This document shows, piece by piece, positions 1 to 9,562 of a DNA stretch of 64,000 nucleotides. The notes below the pieces were generated by a model. The model saw only the letters and a list, made by a program, of their open reading frames with translations, was not told where the DNA came from and searched no databases. Location: NCBI RefSeq assembly GCF_003443615.1, contig NZ_CP031967.1, positions 868,001 through 932,000 on the forward strand, in the 5' to 3' direction. The DNA comes from Alteromonas sp. BL110 (GTDB lineage Bacteria; Pseudomonadota; Gammaproteobacteria; Enterobacterales; Alteromonadaceae). Both the position numbers and the translations under genes were made by a program. Position 1 is the first letter of the stretch, and every line of letters begins with the position of its first letter.

Positions 1-407
1 AGTTGCGGTTTACCCTCTTCATTGGATAGGTAAGCTAATCGGCTGCCGTCTGGTGACCAGCGAATAGAATAGTAACTCTTTTTCGATGATAGTAAGGGAC
101 GGTTTGACTTACCATCAACCGACGCTAGCCAGACGTTCGCGCGGCTACTGTCTGACATGATATCGTTTGAACGGCGCACGTACGCGATATATTTACCGTT
201 TGGGGATACCTGAACTTCGCTTACATATTCAAGGTTAAAGATATCTTCTGATTGTAAAAAGTTATTTTTCTTTGAGGTAGCGTCATCCGACTGAGAATTT
301 GCAAGTACAGGGGAGGACAACATCAGTGCACCAAGACACAATAGCGCCAACGCCCCACTACGCCGCTTACTCATCTGATGTAATCGTCGGATTTTAAAAA
401 AAGACAT
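1..407 (-). CDS. S9-family prolyl oligopeptidase-like peptidase, N-terminal part (cut by window edge)
   Basis: An open frame runs from an ATG at 407 to the left window edge without a stop, giving 135 codons. The first residues are basic and are followed by a hydrophobic stretch (LALLCLGALMLSSPVLA), a classical Sec signal peptide, so the product is exported. After it come beta-propeller repeats typical of TolB/dipeptidyl-peptidase N-terminal domains (VQVSPNGKYIAYVRR, IRWSPDGSRLAYLSNEEGK). This blade pattern precedes the alpha/beta-hydrolase domain in exported S9 peptidases. The catalytic domain lies outside the window, so the peptidase call rests on the propeller and signal peptide alone; a TolB-like protein is the main alternative. 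It is transcribed away from the efflux operon. Confidence 0.75.
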   Translation of the reverse strand, partial: MSFFKIRRLHQMSKRRSGALALLCLGALMLSSPVLANSQSDDATSKKNNFLQSEDIFNLEYVSEVQVSPNGKYIAYVRRSNDIMSDSSRANVWLASVDGKSNRPLLSSKKSYYSIRWSPDGSRLAYLSNEEGKPQ

Positions 408-531
408 AGTTCACCTTTAGATTATGGTTATTGTTTTGCCGGTTTGTTTTGGCGGTGATCGCTCAATTTTCATCTTACTTAAATATCACCGCCTATAAAA
501 ATTAAACGTTGAGATGCGTAAAGAAGACGAT

Positions 532-563
532 AAAACAAAAAAAGGAGAGCAACCGCTCTCCTT
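532..563 (-). terminator. Rho-independent terminator of the efflux operon
   Basis: On the minus strand a 9-bp stem (AAGGAGAGC / GCTCTCCTT) with a GGTT loop is followed by a T-rich run. It lies 30 bp past the stop codon of the outer-membrane efflux gene. Confidence 0.85.
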
Positions 564-591
564 AAATAGTTATTAACTTAGCCAATCTAGG

Positions 592-2067
592 TTAGGTCGA
601 CGAAGATTGCCAACCACCTCCTAGGGCTTGATACAGGTCAACGAGTGCTGCAAGTTGCTGCTGACGAGTTTCTATAAACTCACTGCGTGCTTCCAATGCT
701 TCGCGCTGCGCCAATAGTACTTCTAGATACTCACCGTGCGCTGATGTAAACAACCTATTCGCAATATCAACTGACGACTCCAAGGACGCAATTTGCGCTT
801 TTTTAGCGTCGGCACTTTTTTCAAGATTATCCAACTTAGACAAACTGTTCGACACTTCAGACACCGCTTTTAGCAGCGTAAGCTCATACTCATAAGCGGC
901 CTGGATTTGCTCGGCGCTCGCATTTTTATAAACAGCTTCAATAGCACGCCGATTGATTAAAGGGGCAAAAATATCGCCAGATAGCGAATAGGCCAACGAC
1001 TCAGGTACATTAAACAAATACCGGCTATCAAACGCAGACAACCCTACCCCAGCCTTAAGCTCTAAAGAGGGGTAAAAATTGGCTTTAGCAACATCTATAT
1101 TTAAGTTCGCAGCCTGCAGTGTAAGTTCAGCTTCTCGAATGTCGGGTCGGTTTTCTAACAATGAAGCGGGCACACCAATATTAGGCTTAACAATGTCTTC
1201 GCTAAACAACGTGTTGCTATTTCGTTGAATAGGTTGAGGCATGCGCCCTAGTAATAGATTGATTGTGTTCTCTTTCTCCACAATTTCCTGTTCAATGAGA
1301 AAGCGTTCACTTTCATTCTTCTTCACCTCAGCATTAAAGCGCGCTACGGGTAAAGAAGAGGCTCGTCCATATTCTTTAAGTGCATTAATGGTTTGAATAA
1401 CATCACGCTGCAACTTTATGGTGGCATCAATATTCGCCAGCTTGTTGTCTAACGCTAATAGTTCGTAGTAGCTACGAGACACTTCAGAAACAAGCTGCGT
1501 GATAAAGAAATTCTTACTTTCAATAGAAGCTAAGTATTCAAGTGACGCCACCTTTGAGGCATTCCTTAGCTTATGCCAGATATCCACTTCCCACGACGCG
1601 TTTAGCCCAAGCTCTAAATTAGCTAAGGGGTCAGGGAAAGCTTTCCCCTCCCTGATATCAAGCTGTTCTTCAACCGCTCCTTCTCGCGTATATTCCCCCA
1701 CTTTTTCGGTTTCAGCAGCAGCACCTGCAGACACGCTTGGTAAATACTCACCTTCCCGCGCATACACCTCGTTAGACGCCATATTAATGCGTTGTGCAAG
1801 TACGGCGACTTCCTTGTTATTCGCTACAGCGGTTTCAACTAACGATGTCAAATATGGGTCGTTGAACCACGCCTCCCATTCAATTTTTGCTTCACCATTA
1901 CTAAGGTTGTTGCTTGTTTCAGTGCCTATCTCTGCATTAAACTGTTCTGGCAGGGTTACATTTGGATCCCGCGTTTCAACTGTCGGGATAGCACAGGCTT
2001 GAACTAGAAGTGCACTGCCAATCGCCATGTAAAGAGGCTTTTTCAAAAGACGCGTGTTATTTTTCAT
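592..2067 (-). CDS. RND efflux system outer membrane lipoprotein (OprM/NodT family)
   Basis: The 491-residue product is the outer-membrane channel of a tripartite efflux pump. The N-terminus is a lipoprotein signal ending LVQAC, with Cys25 as the likely lipidated residue. Two homologous OEP halves follow, rich in long amphipathic helices. The second half contains LLENRPDIREAELTLQAAN, a signature of NodT-type factors. The length is normal for OprM relatives. The gene is last in a three-gene minus-strand operon and its start overlaps the end of the RND gene by 11 bp, which indicates translational coupling. Substrate cannot be read from the sequence. Confidence 0.93.
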   Translation of the reverse strand: MKNNTRLLKKPLYMAIGSALLVQACAIPTVETRDPNVTLPEQFNAEIGTETSNNLSNGEAKIEWEAWFNDPYLTSLVETAVANNKEVAVLAQRINMASNEVYAREGEYLPSVSAGAAAETEKVGEYTREGAVEEQLDIREGKAFPDPLANLELGLNASWEVDIWHKLRNASKVASLEYLASIESKNFFITQLVSEVSRSYYELLALDNKLANIDATIKLQRDVIQTINALKEYGRASSLPVARFNAEVKKNESERFLIEQEIVEKENTINLLLGRMPQPIQRNSNTLFSEDIVKPNIGVPASLLENRPDIREAELTLQAANLNIDVAKANFYPSLELKAGVGLSAFDSRYLFNVPESLAYSLSGDIFAPLINRRAIEAVYKNASAEQIQAAYEYELTLLKAVSEVSNSLSKLDNLEKSADAKKAQIASLESSVDIANRLFTSAHGEYLEVLLAQREALEARSEFIETRQQQLAALVDLYQALGGGWQSSST

Positions 2068-5000
2068 CGCTTAGCACCTCATCGTTGTAATGATAGGTTT
2101 CTGTAAGTGGAACGTGATCTTCGTTTTTAATTAGCGACTTACCCTCTTCTAACTTAGCGAAAAGGTAGTACAAGCCTGGAATAACTATGATGCCGAAGAC
2201 ACTACCGCAAAGTGTGCCTCCAAGTGCTGAAGCACCAATAGTTCGGTTTCCTACCGCACCTGCGCCTGTGGCGACGACCAGTGGGATAAGCCCTGCTACA
2301 AACGAAAATGAAGTCATTAATATAGGGCGGAATCGCTGTTTCGCTGCGTCAACGGCGGCTTCTGCGATAGATAAACCCTGCTGGTTTTTCTGTACCGCGT
2401 ATTCAACAATCAGCACGGCGTTTTTGCCCAGTAAGCCAACCAGCATTACAAGCCCTAATTGCGCGTAGACATCGTTCGCTAAGCCCATTAGGTCAAGTAG
2501 AATAAAAGAACCAATCAAACCGCTTGGCAACGACAAAATAACGGCAAGAGGAAGCAGCAAGCTTTCATATTGCGACGCCAGTACTATATATACAAATAGT
2601 AGAACTACACCGAATATGACGATGGCTTCACTACCGCGTTTGGCCTCGTCAAAAGATAACCCTTCCCAACCTATGTCATAGCCTTTGGGTAACGTTGCCG
2701 CAGCAACTTCTTCAACCGCTTTAATGGCTTCGGCAGAGGTATAGCCTTTTGCGGGCTCCGCCCGAATGGCTGCAGAGGTGTACAGGTTGTATCGGGTAAT
2801 TTCATTGGGCCCTTGCGTTTTAATCAGCTTCATAAACGCAGAGTAAGGCACCATCTCACCTTCCTCATTTTTTACGTAGTAGTCCATTAAATCGCTTGGG
2901 TAACGACGGTACTCTGGAGCACTTTGGGTATACACCTTGTAAAAGTTATTGAAACGGGTAAAGCCTTGCTCGTAGGTACTACCAATTAGGATATTAAGGT
3001 TTTCCATAGCCTTGCCAATTGATACGCCCTTTTGCATCGCAGCTTGATTGTCTATTTCAATTTTATATTGCGGGTAATTAGCCGCGTAGAAAGTAAATAG
3101 CCCTTTAAGTTCTTTGCGTTTGGACAGCTCATCCATAAAGGATTGGTTTATTTCATCAAACTCTTGGTAATCCGTCGTATTTGTTTTGTCGAGCAAACGG
3201 AACGACAGCCCTGATGACGCGCCATAGCCAGGCACTACAGGAGGCTCGAAATATTCGACCACAGCGCCAAGATGATGAGTTTTAGCCTCTAGTTCTTCAA
3301 TGATTTCCTGTACGGACTGGTCTCTATTCGCCCAGTCTTCAAGGTTAATAAGGCAAGTCCCTGCATTAGAGCCTCGGCCTTCCGTCAAAATTTCATAACC
3401 TGCGAGTGAAGAAACCGATGACACACCTTCAACATCAAGAGCAAGGGTTTGAAGCTCCCGCGCTACTTCGTTTGTTACTTCAAGGGTGCTTCCTGGAGGG
3501 GTTTGAATAATGGCGTAAATTTGGCCCTGGTCTTCTCCAGGGATAAAACCAGTCGGAAGAATGTGATTGAAACCAATCGTGCCTGCTACAAATGCAAAAA
3601 GCGACAAAATAGTCACCACTCGACGGGTTACTAACGCTTTTATGATGCTGGTGTAACGCCCGGTGAGCTTGTCGAACCAATGATTGAATACATCAATAAG
3701 CTTACTGATTGGCGTAGCTTTTTTGGTATGTGTGTGTGGGTTTTTAAGTAGCATCGCACACAGCACTGGCGTTAATGAAAGCGCTACAATACAAGAAATG
3801 ATAATGGACGATGCCATAGTGATAGAGAATTGACGATAAAAAACGCCAACCGGCCCAGTCATAAACACTAAAGGCACAAATACTGCTGTCATCACAAGCG
3901 TGATAGCAATAATAGCGCCGCCCATTTCACCTAATACCTGCTGCGTCGCCATATAAGGCGTCAAGCTAGCGCTCTCTTCCATTTTTGCATGCACAGCTTC
4001 GACAATAACAATGGCGTTATCTACCACTATCCCGATAGCCAATACCAACGCGAAAAGGGTTATCAGGTTAATGTTTACCCCCGTTGCTTGCATACAAAAG
4101 AAGGTACCGATTAAGGATACGGGGACGGCCAATAGCGGAATTAAGGTTGAACGCCAGTCCCCTAAAAAGATGAATACCACTAGCGAAACCAAAATAAACG
4201 CCTCAAATAATGTATGCAGTACTTGCTCTATTGATGCATCAAGAAACTTAGACACGTCATAGTTGATTTCGTACTTCATGCCTTCCGGGAAAGTTTCTTC
4301 AAGCTCTGCCATTTTAGCTTTTACTTGCGATATCACTTCATTAGCGCTACTGCCATAGTTTTGCTTTAACACGATTGCGGCAGAAGGATACCCATCTTTA
4401 TTTGAGTAGATATCGAAAAACTCACTGCTAAGCTCTACATCTGCTATGTCGCTTAGTTTAAGCAGCTTGCCGTCACTATCCGCTCTGATAATGATATTTT
4501 TGTATTCGTCAGGCTCGTCATACCGACCTTCATAAACAAGCACATATTCTTTGGACTGCGCACTTATTCCCGAGCTCCGTCCGAGTCGTCCTGGACGGCC
4601 AATAAGGCTTTGCTCATCAATCGACTCCATCACTTCATCGACTGAAATATTATACGCTCGCATGCGATCTGGCTTTAACCAAATGCGCATAGCATACTGC
4701 CGACTACCCAATATCTTAGCGCTGGCTATACCGTTAACACGCTGTATTTCGGGTATAACATTGATGTTCGAGTAGTTATAAAGAAACTTCTCATCGGCGT
4801 CTTCATCGGTGCTATAGACGTTGATATACATCAACATACTAGGCTGCACCCTTTGAAGTACCACTCCCTCTAGTTGTACCAACTGCGGGAGCCGGTTCAT
4901 TATCTGGTCAAGCCGCGTTTTCACGTTTATTAGTGCTTGGTTAGGGTCCACATCTAAGTCAAAGATAACCTGAATCGTCGCTTCACCGGCACTTGTGGCA

Positions 5001-5242
5001 TCAGACACTATGTACTTCATGCCCGGCACACCATTTATCGAACGTTCAATAGTCACCAAAGATGACTTTACGAGAACATCAGCACTTGAACCAGGATATG
5101 CCAATGAAATTAAAACCCTGGGGGGAGCGATATCTGGAAATTGAGAAGTGGGCAAGGTAACAACGGAAAGCGCGCCCAAAAAAATAATCATAAGGGATAG
5201 CATGATCGCCATCACCGGGCGTTTTATAAATACACCAAACAT
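2057..5242 (-). CDS. RND multidrug efflux transporter, inner-membrane permease (HAE1 family)
   Basis: At 1061 residues this is a full-length AcrB-type proton-driven exporter. TM1 begins at residue 9 and is followed by the periplasmic porter domain, six TM segments, a second porter domain and the final TM bundle. The TM4 proton-relay motif reads GIVVDNAIVIVEAVHAKM, with Asp408 and Asn409 where AcrB has a double Asp. The TM10 Lys motif is intact (GLLGKNAVLIVEYA). The gene sits 9 bp downstream of the adaptor gene and overlaps the outer-membrane component by 11 bp, so the pump is complete. The Asn substitution occurs in a subset of HAE1 proteins and need not mean loss of activity. Confidence 0.96.
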   Translation of the reverse strand: MFGVFIKRPVMAIMLSLMIIFLGALSVVTLPTSQFPDIAPPRVLISLAYPGSSADVLVKSSLVTIERSINGVPGMKYIVSDATSAGEATIQVIFDLDVDPNQALINVKTRLDQIMNRLPQLVQLEGVVLQRVQPSMLMYINVYSTDEDADEKFLYNYSNINVIPEIQRVNGIASAKILGSRQYAMRIWLKPDRMRAYNISVDEVMESIDEQSLIGRPGRLGRSSGISAQSKEYVLVYEGRYDEPDEYKNIIIRADSDGKLLKLSDIADVELSSEFFDIYSNKDGYPSAAIVLKQNYGSSANEVISQVKAKMAELEETFPEGMKYEINYDVSKFLDASIEQVLHTLFEAFILVSLVVFIFLGDWRSTLIPLLAVPVSLIGTFFCMQATGVNINLITLFALVLAIGIVVDNAIVIVEAVHAKMEESASLTPYMATQQVLGEMGGAIIAITLVMTAVFVPLVFMTGPVGVFYRQFSITMASSIIISCIVALSLTPVLCAMLLKNPHTHTKKATPISKLIDVFNHWFDKLTGRYTSIIKALVTRRVVTILSLFAFVAGTIGFNHILPTGFIPGEDQGQIYAIIQTPPGSTLEVTNEVARELQTLALDVEGVSSVSSLAGYEILTEGRGSNAGTCLINLEDWANRDQSVQEIIEELEAKTHHLGAVVEYFEPPVVPGYGASSGLSFRLLDKTNTTDYQEFDEINQSFMDELSKRKELKGLFTFYAANYPQYKIEIDNQAAMQKGVSIGKAMENLNILIGSTYEQGFTRFNNFYKVYTQSAPEYRRYPSDLMDYYVKNEEGEMVPYSAFMKLIKTQGPNEITRYNLYTSAAIRAEPAKGYTSAEAIKAVEEVAAATLPKGYDIGWEGLSFDEAKRGSEAIVIFGVVLLFVYIVLASQYESLLLPLAVILSLPSGLIGSFILLDLMGLANDVYAQLGLVMLVGLLGKNAVLIVEYAVQKNQQGLSIAEAAVDAAKQRFRPILMTSFSFVAGLIPLVVATGAGAVGNRTIGASALGGTLCGSVFGIIVIPGLYYLFAKLEEGKSLIKNEDHVPLTETYHYNDEVLSDEK

Positions 5243-5251
5243 AATAACCCC

Positions 5252-6340
5252 CTACTCTGCCTGAAGTGCGAGTTCAGCTAACGTGTCGTCAGCAGAAATT
5301 AGGTTAGGCTTTATGCGATCGCCATTACTTACTCGTCGCAACCCCTCAAGAAGAATAGTGTCATCTTCTTTTAACCCCTCGGATACCAAGAAGATGTGAG
5401 GTAATTCTGCTGCAATCTCTATATGACGAGTTTTAAGCGTATTATCAGCATCTAGAACATATACATAGTTCTGATCCAATATTTGAAAGGTCGCCTTTTG
5501 GGGAATGACAAGGGAATTGGGGTAATCAACGTCAACAAGTATATTACCAGTTTGCCCATGACGTAACATTTCATCGGGATTAGGGAATGATGCACGCATT
5601 TCAATCGTTCCCGTATGGTTATCAAAATCGGCTTCAATAGTATCTATCACCCCTTTATAAGGATAAATCGTACCGTTTGCGAGCTTGAGCCTAACGCTCG
5701 TCCCTTCATTTGCTTTTCCACTTTGTACATAATCTAAATATTCCGACTCAGGCACATTGAAATATACCCACATTTGGCTTAAATCAGACATAGTAGTGAG
5801 GAGTTCACCCTCATCAAGCAAGCTACCTGTTCTTGCTTCTAGATGGTCCATCTTCCCGGTAAAGGGCGCTTTAATGTCAGTGAATGCCAAATGTGCTTCG
5901 GCAAGTTCAACTTCAGCTTGGGCTTTTTGATACTCGGCTTCTACAACGGCAAGCTCATTAGGTGACACTATATTTTGATCCACTAGCGACTTGGTGTTTT
6001 TAAACTCCATTTGCACCGCTTTTGCCTCTGCCTTGGCGCGCTTAAGTTCTGCTTCGTAGATAGTGGGCACTATTTTAAACATAGGCTCTCCTTTCTCGAC
6101 GGTTTGTCCTTCGTCGACGAAAGTAGAAGCAAGGTACCCTCTCTCCATTGCCCTTAATTCAATATGCTGAATGGCGCGTATTTGACTGACATATTCTTTA
6201 ACAAGAACCGTATCTTTGCTGATTGGATGGGAAACATTGAATTCTAGAGGTCCGCCATGGTGAGCTTCATGCTCTTGATGACCACACCCGGTTAACATAA
6301 TGGTAAGAATACTTGCTGCTAAAAGCGTTTTTTTGCTCAT
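5252..6340 (-). CDS. RND efflux periplasmic adaptor lipoprotein (membrane fusion protein)
   Basis: The 362-residue product bridges the RND permease and outer-membrane channel in the periplasm. I chose the ATG at 6340, giving MSKKTLLAASILTIMLTGCG, a lipoprotein signal with lipobox LTGC. The upstream ATG at 6373 adds 11 residues that do not fit a signal peptide and has no ribosome site. The order is typical of HlyD/AcrA proteins: a lipoyl half (RAMERGYLASTFVDEGQTV), a coiled-coil hairpin (about residues 90-150), the second lipoyl half, a beta-barrel and a membrane-proximal domain. It is first of the three pump genes, 9 bp before the permease. A His-rich stretch (GHQEHEAHHGG) follows the lipid Cys; metal contact there is only a possibility. 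Confidence 0.94.
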   Translation of the reverse strand: MSKKTLLAASILTIMLTGCGHQEHEAHHGGPLEFNVSHPISKDTVLVKEYVSQIRAIQHIELRAMERGYLASTFVDEGQTVEKGEPMFKIVPTIYEAELKRAKAEAKAVQMEFKNTKSLVDQNIVSPNELAVVEAEYQKAQAEVELAEAHLAFTDIKAPFTGKMDHLEARTGSLLDEGELLTTMSDLSQMWVYFNVPESEYLDYVQSGKANEGTSVRLKLANGTIYPYKGVIDTIEADFDNHTGTIEMRASFPNPDEMLRHGQTGNILVDVDYPNSLVIPQKATFQILDQNYVYVLDADNTLKTRHIEIAAELPHIFLVSEGLKEDDTILLEGLRRVSNGDRIKPNLISADDTLAELALQAE

Positions 6341-6590
6341 AATTTTTAAATCGTTCTTATAGGTGTTACCCATAGACAGGCAACAGCATTAGTACGGCAT
6401 AGCGAGTAAATTACCGCACGGCATTATTACCGTTCAGTTTTGCTAACACGAGGGCGCTACTAACCGCTCATGCTTTTCATTACTCAGCTATGCACGCACG
6501 AATATATCTAGCTCAGAAGAGAGCTGACGTTTTGTGAAAATTTTGAAATTGAAGGGCTTTACTCTTGCATCCAAAAACAAGAGAAAAAGC

Positions 6591-6905
6591 TTAAACAGCA
6601 GGTGGCGCTCTTGTAAGCGGGGTGACGTAGCTCTTTTTAGACCAAGAGACTAAATATGGAGGTGAGTTTTCACTAAGTGAACTAATAATCGCAGCGTTAC
6701 CAAAGGTATTGATAACGGACGGGAATAGGTCGTCATGCGCATTTTCTTCTGCGCTACTTTCTATTGAGAGGGTCGATACGGAAGCATCAAGCTGATGCTT
6801 TGACGAGATAGGCTTAATATCCTGTTTAATCGTAAGCAAGCAAGTAAACAATAACAGCGCTATACCGTAGCAAAAGCGTTGAGTATTTATGTGTTGGAAA
6901 TTCAC
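6591..6905 (-). CDS. Small single-span membrane protein with C-terminal RAPP tail
   Basis: I do not recognise a named family. The open frame extends to a TTG at 7022, but that codon lies in the T-run of the upstream terminator, so I place the start at the GTG at 6905, which has GGAAGT six bases upstream. The 104-residue product has one hydrophobic segment near the N-terminus (YGIALLLFTCLL), then a polar Ser-rich region that would face the periplasm, and ends SYVTPLTRAPPAV. A protein of the same design is encoded at 28337-28714. It lies 250 bp upstream of the efflux adaptor on the same strand, so it may belong to that operon. No internal Met is present, which weakens confidence in the start. 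Confidence 0.5.
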   Translation of the reverse strand: MNFQHINTQRFCYGIALLLFTCLLTIKQDIKPISSKHQLDASVSTLSIESSAEENAHDDLFPSVINTFGNAAIISSLSENSPPYLVSWSKKSYVTPLTRAPPAV

Positions 6906-7022
6906 CAGTTTACTTCCAATGCTAAGCTTGAATAATATTAAGCAATGACAATGGCGCGAGATGCTACACAGTCCTCCTTTTTTTGACAATAGGCTTTGTG
7001 TTGAATGCGTCAATATAAACAA

Positions 7023-7046
7023 AAAGAGCGCTGAATAGCGCTCTTT
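7023..7046 (-). terminator. Rho-independent terminator after class I aldolase gene
   Basis: On the minus strand a perfect 10-bp stem (AAAGAGCGCT / AGCGCTCTTT) with loop ATTC is followed by TTGTTT. It lies 25 bp past the aldolase stop codon. Confidence 0.88.
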
Positions 7047-7070
7047 GTAATGAGAAAGTTAAGAAGTTAT

Positions 7071-7970
7071 TTACGCTTTAGACGCTTGGTAAATACCTTC
7101 AATCGCTTTATCTAGTGTTGCTTCAAACTCTTCTTGAGATTGCTGTGCAGATACGCCTTCGGTTAATGCGCGAGAGAAGCTCGCAATCATGCCTTGGTTT
7201 TCTGATAGTTTTGCGTTTGCATCGTCACGACTGTAGCCGCCAGAAAGTGCAACCACTTTAAGTACGCGCGGGTGGTCAACAAGCTCTTTATAAAAGTTAG
7301 CTTCGGTTGGTAGCGTTAGCTTAAGCATCACTTCTTCACCTTCATTAAGAAGATTAAGTTGGGTTAGGATCTCTAACTTAAGTAGCGCTTCAGCTTCTGC
7401 TTTTTGCGGACTGTGGATATCAACCTCTGGCTCGATGATTGGAACAAGGCCAGCCGCCAAAATCTGCTTACCCACTTCAAATTGCTGAGCAACAACATCT
7501 TTAATACCTTGATGATTGGCTAGCTTCACTACGCTGCGCATCTTAGTACCGAATACGTCTTGAGCTACCGCTTTAGCAAGCAATGCATCAAGACCTGGCA
7601 TAGGCTTCATCACTTGAACACCATTGCTCTCTTCAGCTAATCCTTTATCGACTTTTAAGAAAGGAATAACACGTTTCTTCTGCCACAAGAAGTGTGCAGT
7701 AGACATGCCTTCAATTTCTCTATCAAGGGTATTTTCGAACAAGATTGCGCCTAAAACGCGCTCGCCGCTAAAAGGGGTGCTGGTGATAATACGCGTACGC
7801 ATTTCGTGAACAAGATTGAACATCTCTTCGTCTGAGCTGTATTCAGACTCTTCTATGCCGTATAAGCGCAACGCTTTAGGGGTACTACCGCCGCTTTGAT
7901 CTAACGCTGCAATAAAACCGGTTTGTGTTTTCAGTTTATCCAGCATTGCCTGCTGAGCTTGTGATGCCAT
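7071..7970 (-). CDS. fda: Fructose-bisphosphate aldolase, class I (compact bacterial type)
   Basis: This 299-residue cytoplasmic enzyme cleaves fructose 1,6-bisphosphate to glyceraldehyde 3-phosphate and dihydroxyacetone phosphate. It matches the short class I aldolases such as staphylococcal Fda, not the zinc-dependent class II enzyme. [20 protein letters not shown] is the N-terminal phosphate-binding signature. Lys217 in [17 protein letters not shown] is the expected Schiff-base lysine, and [14 protein letters not shown] closes the active site. It is last in the tkt-epd-pgk-fda cluster, but 301 bp containing a palindromic repeat separate it from pgk, so it may also be transcribed separately. 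Confidence 0.95.
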   Translation of the reverse strand: MASQAQQAMLDKLKTQTGFIAALDQSGGSTPKALRLYGIEESEYSSDEEMFNLVHEMRTRIITSTPFSGERVLGAILFENTLDREIEGMSTAHFLWQKKRVIPFLKVDKGLAEESNGVQVMKPMPGLDALLAKAVAQDVFGTKMRSVVKLANHQGIKDVVAQQFEVGKQILAAGLVPIIEPEVDIHSPQKAEAEALLKLEILTQLNLLNEGEEVMLKLTLPTEANFYKELVDHPRVLKVVALSGGYSRDDANAKLSENQGMIASFSRALTEGVSAQQSQEEFEATLDKAIEGIYQASKA

Positions 7971-8026
7971 TGCAACACTCCTTTTGTATATTACTGCCTT
8001 AATAGACAGGTGTAGGGTTTATTGTT

Positions 8027-8109
8027 ATACCAATTCTATTAAAGATCTGTTTGTCTCTCACACGGCATGCCGGCACCTAGAGTAAACACATCTGTAATAA
8101 AATTGGTAT
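8027..8109. repeat. Small palindromic intergenic element beginning ATACCAATT
   Basis: The element is bounded by inverted repeats at 8027-8049 and 8087-8109 that match at 20 of 23 positions and begin ATACCAATT. The centre holds the palindrome CGGCATGCCG (8063-8072). It sits in the 301-bp gap between pgk and fda. Short ATACCAAT-ended palindromes are scattered through Alteromonadales genomes, so this is probably a miniature repeat and not a gene-specific site. The rest of the gap has a weak 6-bp stem (8244-8265) just after pgk and no other obvious signal. Confidence 0.65.
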
Positions 8110-8271
8110 TTATGCCAGCGTACTTCACTGTTTCGCTGGGGTAATCGTTTCCGATTAAATGGTCACGCTCAAAAGTGCTGTTACTGAGCGTGACACAAAT
8201 TGGGGCAACTTTGCACTAGGCCTTAGCTTTCGAGAGCTTGTATGCGCTGCATTGATATACAGCGCTTAGGC

Positions 8272-9447
8272 TTATTTATTTTTTTCTTCTAGTACTGCTA
8301 CCGCTGGTAGTGTTTTACCTTCCAAGAATTCAAGGAACGCGCCACCACCTGTTGAAATATAAGAAACCTTATCGGCAATTCCGTATTTATCAACGGCTGC
8401 TAGTGTATCACCACCACCTGCGATTGAGAATGCGTCGCTTGCTGCAATCGCTTCTGAAAGCGCTTTCGTACCTGCACTGAACTGTTCAAATTCAAAAACG
8501 CCTACAGGGCCATTCCAAACAATGGTACCCGCATTCTTAATAATATCTTCTAACGCTTTCGACGAATCTGGGCCGATATCAAAAATCATATCGTCGTCAG
8601 CAACGTCACTGACTACTTTTAGCGTCGCTTCTGTGTTTTCATCAAAGGCCTTGCCCACCACTACGTCTGTTGGCACCGGAATATTACCGCCGTTTGCCTG
8701 CGCTTCGTTCATAAGCTGCGTAGCTTGCTCAGTTAAGTCCATTTCAACTAACGACTTACCTACATTGTGACCCTGCGCCGCAATAAAGGTATTAGCAATA
8801 CCGCCACCTACAATTAGCTGGTCAACTTTTTCAGCTAGCGTTTTTAGTACAGTAAGTTTGGTCGATACTTTTGAACCACCAACAATGGCCACCATTGGGC
8901 GCTTAGGGTTGTCCAGCGCTTTGCCCAATGCATCTAATTCAGCAGCAAGTAACGGGCCAGCGCAGGCTTTCGGAGCGAATTTAGCCACGCCATGGGTAGA
9001 CGCTTGTGCGCGGTGCGCGGTGCCAAAGGCATCCATAACGAAAATATCGCAAAGTGCGGCGTACTGTTTCGCTAGCGTCTCGTCGTCTTTTTTCTCGCCG
9101 TTGTTAAAACGCACGTTTTCAAGGATAACCAGTTCGCCTTCGCTAAGTTCAACACCGTCTAGGTAGTCTTTAACTAGCTTTACTGGAACGTCTAGGGCGT
9201 CGTTAAGGTAATCAACCACAGGTTGAAGAGAGAATTCATCAGCAGGCTCACCTTCAGTAGGACGGCCAAGGTGAGACATCACCATAACTGCCGCGCCAGC
9301 GTCTAGGGCAGCTTTGATAGTAGGGATAGATGCTTTAATACGCGCATCTGAGGTCACTTTACCGTCTTTTACCGGCACATTTAAATCTTGTCTAATTAGT
9401 ACGCGCTGACCTTTTAAGGCCATATCGCTCATGCTTGGAATTGCCAT
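8272..9447 (-). CDS. pgk: Phosphoglycerate kinase
   Basis: The 391-residue glycolytic enzyme transfers phosphate between 1,3-bisphosphoglycerate and ADP. The N-domain substrate motif is [17 protein letters not shown], and the [14 protein letters not shown] loop follows. The hinge and nucleotide site appear as [16 protein letters not shown], and the C-terminal glycine-rich loop is [16 protein letters not shown]. Length is normal for proteobacterial Pgk. An AGGAAAG ribosome site precedes the ATG at 9447. It follows epd by 115 bp in a minus-strand carbon-metabolism cluster (epd-pgk-fda is a conserved arrangement in gammaproteobacteria). Confidence 0.98.
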   Translation of the reverse strand: MAIPSMSDMALKGQRVLIRQDLNVPVKDGKVTSDARIKASIPTIKAALDAGAAVMVMSHLGRPTEGEPADEFSLQPVVDYLNDALDVPVKLVKDYLDGVELSEGELVILENVRFNNGEKKDDETLAKQYAALCDIFVMDAFGTAHRAQASTHGVAKFAPKACAGPLLAAELDALGKALDNPKRPMVAIVGGSKVSTKLTVLKTLAEKVDQLIVGGGIANTFIAAQGHNVGKSLVEMDLTEQATQLMNEAQANGGNIPVPTDVVVGKAFDENTEATLKVVSDVADDDMIFDIGPDSSKALEDIIKNAGTIVWNGPVGVFEFEQFSAGTKALSEAIAASDAFSIAGGGDTLAAVDKYGIADKVSYISTGGGAFLEFLEGKTLPAVAVLEEKNK

Positions 9448-9562
9448 CGTCTTTCCTATGTTAATTTAAATTCAGTAGAGCGTGTTTTAACAAGTCAAAC
9501 ACGCTCAAATTAACTGTGAAAGCTGCGCGGGCTGTGCTACCAGCCCTGGCAGCATCAATGCT

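Noticed and set aside
6906..7022. TTG start at 7022 for the small membrane protein
   Set aside because: The codon lies in the T-run of the fda terminator and has no ribosome site; the GTG at 6905 has one.
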